A stretch of 64,000 nt of DNA from positions 33,023,414 through 33,087,413 of the forward strand of contig OX463844.1 in assembly GCA_949825065.1 (NCBI GenBank). Reading direction: 5' to 3'. Below, piece after piece: positions 54,751 to 64,000 of the stretch (position 1 is the stretch's first letter; the number at the start of each line of letters is the position of its first letter). The notes beneath the pieces were generated by a model. The model did no database searches. It saw only the letters and a program-made list of their open reading frames with translations, and had not been told where the DNA came from. Origin of the DNA: Odontocerum albicorne (Eukaryota; Arthropoda; Insecta; Trichoptera; Odontoceridae). The position numbers were made by a program, and so were the translations under genes.

Positions 54751-56090
54751 AGGTTACTGATTTTTATGAATTATTTGATACCTCCTTCATTAACCATTAT
54801 CAAGTTGATAAGTTCCGAGATCTTATTATAAGTGTGTACAAGACCTGTCCACCCTTGGTTTCAAAATTATTTCTCTTTTAAGGTTGTATTCTTCAACGAA
54901 ACAAGTTATCTATTTGTTCTTGTTAAATACAATAGTTTCGAAACAATATTCGAAAAAAGTCCTTTTTGGATTTGTTCATTCATGCCCTCTTTTTCTCGTC
55001 GTCTTTTTCATTTCAATAATTACATTTTTATAGACTTAATTTGTGAAACTGTTTCTTATTCATTATCTCAATAAACTCGTAGTTGGTCCATCACAATACT
55101 CTTGTAACAACGGATCGTTTCATTTCAATTGCTGTATTTAGAAACTAAGAGTAAGCCCTTCTTAAAACGTTGTGTATTTTTTTGATAATCTAACTGATTT
55201 ATAATTCTATCATGTAATATAGCTGTTATTCTGTCCTAGGACACTAGTTAATAAAATACCTGAAAATAGTTTTTATTTGGTTTGGGCAATTCACCCAGCT
55301 AAGAGGAAAAATAAATATTACAAATATAAATAAAATGTATGCTTTGTTTCATAACTACGCTTAAATAACTCTGGTTTAATGTAGGTTTACTTATTGTGTG
55401 TTTTAAAGTTCAAATTTATATCAGTTCTTTATTTTTTATAGCCTACACTAAAAAATAAGCTTGAAAAATTAAAATGTCCTAAAGTTGAATTTCACTTGCT
55501 CGATAATCTTGATCATATCTGGGCATCGTACGTGAAGGGTTAATGAAGTACGTATATAGGATTTTGGGTTGCGTGTAAAGCAGCCCTTTGGAGCGTTTCC
55601 CAAGGGAGCAAAAATGAAAAGATTTTCTAAAGGTGTTTAGCAAAAAATCAATGAACGCAAAAAGTTAAATTTTTGCCAAAAATTCGAAATACATTCTATT
55701 TATACATACATTATATTTGATTGGAAATAGGCAACGTTATTGAGTATTGATTATCGCTATAGTGGATAAGTTGTCATACGAATAATACTACATTTTATAG
55801 ATGTGCTTGTATTTCTTCCAACTAACGTGCGAGGATCATCTATTGAGATGTATCTTGCGTAATTGAAAAATTCTCGATCGTAACGGGAACAACAGTGAGA
55901 AAATTGTTACTGTATATATCTTTGAATTATAGTTGATAGAGCAACACTATATGTAATATACGTTTACCTTTGAAATTAAATCATTATTTTCTTTAACTTT
56001 TCAATCTCGACTGCTTCAATATTCTCATTCTAGAATGGTAAACTCCTCTCGTTTTTTGTATGGTGAAATTATTATTTCTTGATGTTTTAT

Positions 56091-56117
56091 ATTTCTCAGC
56101 TACTGCAGCTGAGAAAT
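56091..56117. repeat. Short perfect hairpin
   Basis: Arms ATTTCTCAGCT and AGCTGAGAAAT are perfect 11-bp complements around ACTGC. No T run follows, and bacterial-type termination is not expected in this genome. Confidence 0.6.
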
Positions 56118-56137
56118 CTCCATTTTAGTAATATTTC

Positions 56138-56300
56138 AGTGATTTTCAAACTTTTTCGTTTCATGGCTCCCTTGAACTGTGTATAAAGATATTTTCACAG
56201 TGCCCTTAAAATCCATATTTATAGGATGGTTAACCTGTTGTTCACCACAAAGTTTTTCAAAGACTCCCGTTTTTCAAAGATAATTTTTAACGCCCTTGTT
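56138..56300 (+). repeat. Possible hAT-type MITE end
   Basis: CAGTGATTTTCAAACTTTTT, then CATGGCTCCCTTGAACTG resembles the widespread hAT MITE terminus (CAGTGxTTxTCAAxCTTTTT). The matching inverted end was not found, so only one end may remain. Confidence 0.35.
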
Positions 56301-59105
56301 GAGAAAACTCTTATCTCCATCTCAGCTAATTATAAAGTGTAGTTTTATCTATAATATTCGAATTTCACCAAAATATTTACGTAGCTGTGTGTGTAATTGT
56401 TTAATTTCATAACGCTAGTTTGGAAATAAAATAACTCGGGACCGAAAAACTTTAGCTATTTTTTTAAATAAATTGCACATGAACATACTGGACTTAACAC
56501 TATTATTCGTAATTAATATTAATCAAATTAATCAAATAAAAAAGATAATCACTACCAATTTGCCAATATTCAGTTCTATATTAGTCAGCTATATCCTTGA
56601 ATTTCTGCGATTAACTATTTGCTTTTCGTTGCTCTTTCTATTCAAAAAACTTGTGGGCGTCTAAATGCACGTTCGACTAAATAACATAAGATGACGGAAA
56701 TGCAATCAATCATTTTCTAACCATAGCTCATAATCCAGGATAAAGTGTAGGTATTGCTATTTCAACCAGAAACTCTCGGTACCCGATTTTAAATTTCAAT
56801 TTTAATTCTTCGTTTGTCGATAGTTCAATTAATTCTTCTTGTAATTGTAATTCTAATTCTTCAGCATTTGAGAATAGGTCTAAAACCCAATATGAAGAAG
56901 AGGATACAAACATATTCGTTACTCAACATTTTTTTGGGAAATTTAAAGTTCGTATAAAGTATTTCGCAAATATACGCGATATCACAAAGCTTGATTTAAT
57001 ATTATATTCATATGTTTTATGTATATTTAATATGTTCATAATATTCGAATCTACTATATGAATATTTTAACTCCTCTTGTTACCATGGTGTCTTCTATGT
57101 TGACGTGGTTTGGCGTACAGACATTGATCGCTTGGCAAGCAAATTAAACATAAAACACATAATTTTTCCTTAATGAAATTGTTATTCATTTTCGAACTTA
57201 TTTTTTGACCAAATTAGTTTTTTTTCAATTTGCACAACTGGATTGAATGGGTATACCTGATAATGATACCTGAGAAGAGGCATTCTGTTCTTGAAATATT
57301 CTTGTTTTGCCAGTGACGAAAAAGGAAGTATTCTGATTTTATAGTATAGTGACGATATAATAATAAAATCAGACAAATTAAAATCAGACAGAAAAAACTC
57401 TTTTTTTTTGGAATTAACTATAAACTTGTAATTTTTTGAACTTTAAACTGGAAAACATTGTTAAAGTTCTAGGATAAAAAATTCATAATGAAATTTTTTA
57501 ATTTCACCTCTGGGTAGTAATTTCACCTCTCTCAGCGACACCATTAAAGATGATCAGAGAGAGAAACAATAACGGATGGTTACGTTAAGGTATTTTACTA
57601 CAGTTTATTTTAGAGAAATTTTGTAAAAATACTTTTTTATTTCATCTTATTTGCTGTTTAAAATGTACTGGGAACGTTTTTTTAAAACCATTAATTTAAT
57701 TCAACACGTTTTCACGAAAAGTTTCTAGCAATTTATGGTAAATTTCTGACGGAATCAATGAAAACCGAGTGTTTTGAGGATATTATAAATAATTATGAAT
57801 TTCACGGTTTGCGCTTGTGCCTCCCAACTCTGCTAATGAATTAATTAAAACTTGATTACGGGCAAGACACACCGCTATCAAAGTTATGATGTACTGAGTA
57901 TCTCAGTGAATATATTAAATTATTTACTTCTTATTAAACACCACTGCGAAAGACTGGCTTGCACTGCTTTCATTTTGTTGGTCGGTTTAATAACGAAACA
58001 TTTTGTTTTATTAAAATCCTTATTGACGTAGTGAATACTATGAAATATTCAGGAACATGACTGGATAATCATTTGACATTTAATTTGTAACTTAAAAATG
58101 GCGAAAAGGTTAAAGTAATTCAAATTATAAAATAACTTAAACGGTACCGAAAGTTCTTAGAAATATTAGAAATAAATTCTTTCGAAATGCAACCAAATTG
58201 GTATATGATACAAATAAAGCACCAAATTTCAAATGGTTGCTCAAGTTTTCTTTCTCTATGCAATAACATTCAATTGTGGAAACTTCAAATCGTATCGAAT
58301 AAAAGATATCCTTTGCAAACTACGAGTACATACGCGCACGATAAAACAATATCTATTTTTAATGTCTTTTGTATTTTTAAGTTACATAATAATTTGTTGC
58401 TCAAATTTGCTCAAAAAGGTGTGATGTACGACAAAAAGGTCCGCAACTACCCCCGAGAATTTGCGATGATTTCCAGCTTCCAAAAACTAAAATAATAAAA
58501 GTATAGCGTCTAACTTGTTTGACTTATATAGTGCTCGGTCTAAAGAGGCTTTTAAAATTCATTTGAAACAGTTAATAAACGAAATATATGTAAACATGTT
58601 AGAATTTAGAAAATTGACTACGATTCGTAAGATATTAATATTTTTATTTGCTCTCTGTGCTTTAAATTTTCCAAGAACATAACATTTTAAGATCCGAACA
58701 AAATCAAGACAACCTTTCCCAGTGCCCGGCTGGTTTTTAAGCAATTCTTATTTTGTGAAGAGTTTACAAAAATTGTTATTTCTAAGTTAATTTTGAGAAT
58801 ATTGTAATGAGACTTTGTATATTAATTTAAAATACATAAAATAATGTTGAATATTTTAATTCTGCCAACATTCTCCTCTTTGGAGAGCTGAATCATACTA
58901 CTTAACATACACATATCTAGGGTCTCACTTTTCTTCTTGTGCTCAGCACACACCTTGCAAATTCTGCAGAGTTTATTTTATTATTTTTATTTGATGAAAT
59001 ACATATCAACACATGTTTTGACACGTTTATTTGACAACCTTTGTGGAGGATCTCGCAAATTCGTAGGTCTATTTGAACTCTGAGACTTCAATTGCTCTCC
59101 AAATT

Positions 59106-59249
59106 CATATATCAAAATCTTTAAGATCTGATACTTCACTACTTACTAATGAGGCGATATCAGAATCTCATATATCAAAATCTTTAAGATGTGATACTTC
59201 ACTACTTAGGCACTAATGAGGCGGCGTCAGAATCTCCATCATATATCAA
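59106..59249 (+). repeat. Tandem duplication, 63-71 bp, 2 copies
   Basis: Copies start at 59106 and 59169 with CATATATCAAAATCTTTAAG, TGATACTTCACTACTTA and ATGAGGCG; a third start is visible at 59240. The second copy has an 8-bp insertion. Confidence 0.85.
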
Positions 59250-60392
59250 TTAAGGCATATTTTCATTGTTTAGTGTATTATTACCCGTGTAAGAAATCAG
59301 GATCAGGCTAGATGCCAGTGATGTGTCCTTTTTTGAAAGAAGTATCGATCACGTGAAAACACGGGACCGGAGCTAAACGCAAATCTATTGTAGTTTATAA
59401 CGTTAAAACACAGGATCGGGTCACAGTGTTAACATGTCTATATTTAATATAAATATACGTCTTTATGTGTCCAAAAAACCTGAATTTCTGATATTCTCGA
59501 ATGAATAACTTATTATATAGCCAATAAATATCCTATAAAATGTAAGCTAAATAAACCTTTAATAATCACTTCGTAAAATAAAAAAATCGTATCAGGTAAT
59601 CAACCTATTGATATTCCCTTCACGGATAACTACTGTTATAGCTTAACTCCTTTTGCTGCGTGAATCACAATCGAGATTCTCGATATCAACTCCAAATTTG
59701 CATATACCCTGAGTAAGTACGTGGATGACCTTTTGTATTTAAGTAGAATATTAAAGTATTTAAGAATATTATAAAAAATGTGAAATAACATATCACAAGA
59801 GGTGTTGCTAAGAAAGTAAAACATACGTGGAACTAATGTCGATTGCTGAAATATGGGTGCATTAATAGGATATAAATTAATATATAGAATGCTTTTTCTA
59901 ATCCATGTATGCCAGATAACATATTGTCCACATGAAATGGAATAAAATTTGTATAATATTGTTTTAAACAAATATTTAAAATATTGTGCTTTTATTTTCC
60001 ACCAGGTATTATTTTTTATACTTAAATTTTTTCACGTCTTCTTCCGAGGTACTCTGATTTAATGATCACTTTTTGCTTACCCTCTGATGAACCAAAATCA
60101 ACTGAGTTATATTTGATTTTTTTAACTTTTTCGGTTGAAACACTTAAATATCACGGATTGGCGTTAATGTTAAGCCTTACGATAAAATTAATATTCGGAT
60201 TCAAATAGCAAAAACAAACTTCTTTTAGTTTAAATCTCTCTCTGTGACAAAAATGTAAAAAATAACACACGTGTTAGGTTTGTTAAATGTTTCATATGGT
60301 CTCAACTTCTATACGGTGTTCAAAGTATTGATACTCTGAAATTTATAATTTTCACATTTTTTTGCGTTTGAAATGTGGATTTGCTCAAGGAT

Positions 60393-60437
60393 TTTTTACA
60401 CATCAGCATTTTACACATCAACATTTTACACATCAGC
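60393..60437 (+). repeat. 15-bp tandem repeat, 3 copies
   Basis: ATTTTACACATCAGC repeats three times with one mismatch (CAAC in the middle copy), immediately beside a SINE2 copy. Confidence 0.8.
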
Positions 60438-60625
60438 ATCAATAAAAATAAAATAATAATTTATATAACGCCGTTTAGAATTTAGACTCTGCTCAGGACT
60501 CGAACTCACCATTATTGATCGGTAAAAATTTAAAAAAAAAACAAATATATATAAATAGAGTGTTAAGATATGAAGGGCGGCCATTTTATTAAGTGCTTCC
60601 TCACATCTGCTTATGTGTATGCACA
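60438..60625 (-). repeat. SINE2, minus strand
   Basis: Tail first (AATAATTTATATAACGCCGT, TTAGACTCTGCTCAGGACTC), B-box complement GGACTCGAACTC, CCATTATTGATCGG, then body AGAGTGTTAAGATATGAAGG, GCTTCCTCACATCTGCTTAT. Confidence 0.7.
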
Positions 60626-61355
60626 ACGAGAAAGACCAATGGAGAGCAAAATGGAATCTTCTAAAAGCTGTGCGGAGGAGACAGGTGTGATACTCGTATT
60701 ATGTCTACATTCTTCGCGGTCTCAAATATAGTCTTCTTGAACTCATCGTGGAATAAAAGATTAAAGGGAGAATGGTTGTTGTATAGGGCGCACAAGGTTT
60801 TCATGGTATAATAACATTCTCCAATAGACTGGACTACGATGTGGGGAATTATTTATCCTTTCAGCGAACCGAGACGCGTTCAGGAGTTAGATCGTCAACC
60901 TCTGAATCCTGAAATGCCACAGGAAGATGAACACTTTCTCGCTTGATTAATTAATACTGTTTATCTAAAATCGTATTTTTTATCGAGTTAAAGCTTAATT
61001 TTTATTGACTGAATTAGCGTGTTGTATATTTTGTTTGGCTTCCGATTTTTGCTTGCCGCTGACGTATCGTTTTTATTTATTTGAAGTGTTTTTGTGCGTA
61101 ATAAGCTTAACGTATTAACATAGATATAGTGGCGTTGTGTCAAGTGGGTATTGAGTAGTACTGTAAAGAAAATATCTCTTAAATAAAACATTTCCCATTT
61201 TATAAAAGTGCTCTTGATAATAGACTTAACTTAAAAATACTTTTTATTTCGTTTGTTATTTTATTTATTATACCATCACCATTTATTTGCTCTAATCACG
61301 GATAATTATGAAATAATAAATCAGTATCTTCTTAATTGATCTTTATTAATTTTCG
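60626..61355. other. No recognised feature
   Basis: AT-rich. Confidence 0.3.
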
Positions 61356-61427
61356 GGATCTGTATTGATGAGGGACATAACAAGCATTTCAGGATCTGTA
61401 TTGATGAGGGACATACCAAGCATTTCA
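61356..61427 (+). repeat. 36-bp tandem duplication
   Basis: GGATCTGTATTGATGAGGGA, CATAACAAGCATTTCA occurs twice head to tail with one mismatch. Confidence 0.9.
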
Positions 61428-61515
61428 AATTAACATAGCCGATGAAATCAAGGATACATTAAGTCCGTACGACGCCAAGAAACGACTCTCGTGACATCGA
61501 ACTTTTCCGTTAGTC

Positions 61516-61568
61516 AACTCCGTGGCTTAGTTCCACCTGGGTTTCGGGTTCACTTTCCAATGATACCC
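61516..61568 (+). repeat. SINE1 head scrap, plus strand
   Basis: CAACTCCGTGGCTTAGTT (A box), then directly GGGTTTCGGGTTCACTTTCC (B-box region) and ATGATACCCA. The segment between the boxes is mostly deleted. Confidence 0.5.
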
Positions 61569-61589
61569 AATAAAACATGCTAGACGTGT

Positions 61590-61745
61590 GTGGGTGTTGT
61601 TGCCCCTCACGTGCGGTAGTATTATTACCAAGTTTGATAACGAACAGTGAGTTAGGATGGTTCTTGACCCGAAGACTTGATTAATGGGGCCGTAGACAAT
61701 TTAGTCTTTCGGACATGCCCTTTACTATGTCCGCATCGCCAATTT
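61590..61745 (-). repeat. Repeat family C, copy 5
   Basis: Plus strand reads GGTAGTATTATTACCAAG, GTTAGGATGGTTCTTGAC, TTGATTAATGGGGCCGTAGA, TCTTTCGGACATGCCCTTTA; the complement matches the family core. Confidence 0.6.
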
Positions 61746-61943
61746 GGACGTATCAAAGGGTATACGATTGAATGATTAGCGATTGGTGAACAAAATCGTA
61801 TAAATCTTATCTATAATGTGTGCGTGACATGACCTAGTTTCGTTAAAAGAAAATAGGTCATATTTTTTTTACTTATTACATTAAAAGTAGTAAAATAAAC
61901 ATCTATTAAAGACCTTTAAATATTACATTACACGAGTATCATT

Positions 61944-62083
61944 CAAATTCAGATATCTTAGTTTGAAAATTGATTATAATATGGATTTCAATTAAACAAC
62001 ATTTCTAATTTATATCAAATTCGGATATCTTAGTTTGAAAATTGATTATAATATGGATTTCAATTAAACAACATTTCTAATTT
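61944..62083 (+). repeat. 72-bp tandem duplication
   Basis: Two copies start at 61944 and 62016: CAAATTCAGATATCTTAGTT, GAAAATTGATTATAATATGG, ATTTCAATTAAACAACATTT. Near identical (one A/G change seen). Confidence 0.9.
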
Positions 62084-62170
62084 AACAAATATCAACAAAA
62101 TTTCTTATTTTATGGAAAATATATTACAATTGTAGTAAAATTTTCCTTATTAATTTGAACACTTTTAACG

Positions 62171-62377
62171 CCGTTTGTTTGACACCACCACAATATAACA
62201 CCGTTTGTTTGACACCACCACAATATAACACCGTTTGTTTGACACCACCACAATATAACACCGTTTGTTTGACACCACCACAATATAACACCGTTTGTTT
62301 GACACCACCACAATATAACACCGTTTGTTTGACACCACCACAATATAACACCGTTTGTTTGACACCACCACAATATA
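62171..62377 (+). repeat. Perfect 30-bp tandem array, 6.9 copies
   Basis: Seven units start every 30 bp from 62171; each is CCGTTTGTTTGACACCACCA followed by CAATATAACA. All are identical, except that the last is 27 bp. Because 30 is a multiple of three, frames on both strands stay open (plus strand repeat TVCLTPPQYN), but the repeats explain these and no gene is implied. Perfect identity indicates very recent expansion. Confidence 0.98.
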
Positions 62378-62559
62378 TGTCAAAATATATCAGACTGCTC
62401 CAGATTCACTGGTTCTCTTTGAGCAACAAGCAATTGTCCTTAATCTATTTCAAGTTTTCCACATGCCCTATTTATCCCTACTGAAGAACATTCATTTGGA
62501 ACCAATGCTGTTATCTGCTTCGAGAGATCAGGTCAAACTTAGACTCGTGTTGTTAAAGT

Positions 62560-62990
62560 TTAGGGATTTTTGTTCCTTCTTACTCTTCTTTCAAAATATC
62601 ATTATCTCAAACCAGTCATATTTTCCTTGATCTTCCTTTACCACGCCTTTCTCTCACATTTACACTGTATATTTGTTTTGTTATTCTTATTTCATTCATT
62701 CGTTCTACGCGTTCAAACCATATCAGATTTCTCTTCTTCATTTTACTCAACACATCAGTTTTAAGTTCTCATTCATCCCTTATCACTCCTTACCGTATTC
62801 TATCATACATTACCACCTCATTTATTTCTATACTTCCATACATCAAAGATAGTACTAAAATTCTGTTGTGGACTATTATCTTAACACATTTTATACTGTT
62901 TTGTTGGAGTATACATGTTTTTGTGCCGCATTAACTTTTTTCCTATCGATACAAATCATTCAGTGTTCCTGAAGCACTATAATCCAAAAT
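62560..62990 (-). pseudogene. LINE-B remnant, middle to 3' end
   Basis: The minus-strand translation reads VHNRILVLSLMYGSIEIN near 62850-62900, WFERVERMNEIRITKQIYS near 62660-62715, then YDWFEIMIF-KKSKKEQ near 62590. This is the YGSE...WFGHVERMNExRxxKQIY...WLDxxxDILKEG order of other pieces. Several stops. Confidence 0.75.
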
Positions 62991-63599
62991 AAATACATTT
63001 GCAAAATGCATTCCAAAATATCTGACTAGAACCTCCTTGATGTTAGGATTTGAATATGGATAAATTTACCCCAAATAAATGGGTTACGGTTGAGTTTTAT
63101 TATAACCTCTGGGTAATCAATCCAAGTACACAATGCTTTTGAATTTAGTTCTAGACAACTTTAGCAGTTCGCCGGATGAAGCAATTCGTTCTTGTCCAAA
63201 TGCACTTGTTTCTTGCAATTTTCCTAGCGCAATGTTGCAGTCGATTTTCAAAGCGATGTAAAGTCCACATTTTGTAGGAGTTTAATAAATTACCAGTCCT
63301 AGATAAATCTGCTTCCTGAAAAGCTGCGGATCTCAAAGTGGGATTCATGCCTCGGTGGATACAACTGTTTCTTTTGGATTATTTTGCAAGTCCTGTTAGT
63401 TAATTTAAGCGTCATTATTAGTAGAATTTTGCTAGTGTACAAGAATCAGTATATTTTTACGTTATTTTCATGTTATTTTTGATATTTTCAATTAATTTAA
63501 TGCATATTCATAAATTAATCAAAAGCAAAATTACTCTGGGATTATGAGTAAAAGATCATTGTTCAGTGTGATTTTGAGAGTTTCTCGAAAGTATATTGT
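62991..63599. other. No recognised feature
   Basis: AT-rich; a short minus frame (63151-63348) has no motif. Confidence 0.3.
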
Positions 63600-63875
63600 G
63601 ATTTTTTTAATACTTATGAAGGAAAACTGACATAACTAATAGACAATGCAAATGTGAATGGAAGGCGGGCAAGAGAAATACCAAGGAAAGTATTCTTGGA
63701 TCCAGTAAATGATATTTTGAAAGAAGGGAATGTAAAATACATCGAAGGAGCCGTCTTGTTATATGAGAAGGTGTAGGATATGGATGAGTTGTATGTGTCG
63801 AGCTAGAAAAGTTTGGCGCTCTGTCCTGTCTCTAAATCCCAGCAAGGAAACGGTGTGATGGTATGTATACATTAA
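63600..63875 (+). pseudogene. LINE-B 3' end remnant
   Basis: Plus-strand translation: NVNGRRAREIPRKVFLDPVN, DILKEGNVKYIEG, then MDMDEL-type wording and the closing GGCGCTCTGTCCTGTCTCTA, AACGGTGTGATGGTATGTAT. The 3' end matches the wording at 9700 and 26330. A few frame breaks. Confidence 0.7.
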
Positions 63876-64000
63876 TAATAAATCAGAAAAAACTTAGTTA
63901 TTTTCCCTCAAAACGACAGTTGGCAAGGATTTTATAAGCCGAAACGACCATTCTTAGGAATAAAGAACTGTAGTATAAACAATATTTTTGATACCCATAT

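Larger units (their letters stand above)
54751..60392. other. Long AT-rich stretch with only minor repeats
   Basis: No gene is supported over 5.6 kb. Minor items are an 11-bp-arm hairpin (56091-56117), a possible hAT-type MITE end at 56138 and a 63-71-bp duplication (59106-59249). Open frames here (such as 58187-58495 and the minus frame 59636-59971) have no motifs and overlap competing frames. Confidence 0.35.

Noticed and set aside
59636..59971. 111-codon minus-strand frame
   Set aside because: No domain, strong A+T bias, no neighbouring exon or regulatory support.
2881..61568. tRNA-like blocks with A and B boxes could be tRNA genes
   Set aside because: They recur in many diverged copies with the same non-tRNA body and tail, do not form a full cloverleaf with a consistent anticodon, and are often truncated. 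They are SINE1 heads.
62110..62484. Several overlapping repeat-rich open frames on both strands
   Set aside because: All arise from seven identical 30-bp units; no start context, domain or composition supports a protein.

Overview
The window looks like nuclear DNA of an arthropod, probably an insect. It is roughly two-thirds A+T, has no operon-like gene packing, and is filled with animal-type transposons: D,D34D mariners, non-LTR retrotransposons (LINEs), a Penelope-like fragment and tRNA-headed SINEs. I found no host protein-coding gene, rRNA gene or functional tRNA gene. It reads as a gene-poor intergenic or heterochromatin-like region. The species cannot be fixed from the sequence alone.

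Only one gene looks intact: a mariner transposase (1428-2447) inside a complete element (1239-2525) with perfect 31-bp inverted ends and a TA duplication. It sits inside the 3' end of an older LINE (LINE-A, 920-2725, minus strand). A second mariner (13525-14454) is internally deleted and frameshifted. A third family is present only as 5' ends: a head-to-head foldback (20561-21174) and a solo 5' end (50940-51182).

Retrotransposon debris runs throughout. LINE-A has three 3' ends (920-2725, 29400-29665, 53907-54390). LINE-B has about a dozen pieces on both strands, the best at 8954-9725, where a stretch of reverse-transcriptase coding sequence has become a 56-bp minisatellite. Other pieces are a Jockey-like RT fragment (8411-8668), an RTE-like fragment (47557-47778), a further LINE 3' end (24570-24870) and a Penelope-like GIY-YIG fragment (47885-48290). 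SINE1 (about 18 pieces) has a tRNA-like head and a tail that matches the LINE-A 3' end, so LINE-A is its likely mobilising partner. SINE2 (about 10 pieces) has a different body and a tail ending in a GGCGCTATATAAA-type motif.

Tandem arrays include 56-bp (9078), about 200-bp (22252), 37-bp (23409), 138-bp (28072), 84-bp (52618), 72-bp (61944) and perfect 30-bp (62171) repeats, plus several simple duplications. Foldback or palindromic non-autonomous elements lie at 7211-7330, 12056/12981 and 48690-49200. The palindromic-looking octamer TACTCGTA/TACGAGTA occurs 18 times by my hand count, far above the 2-3 expected from base composition.
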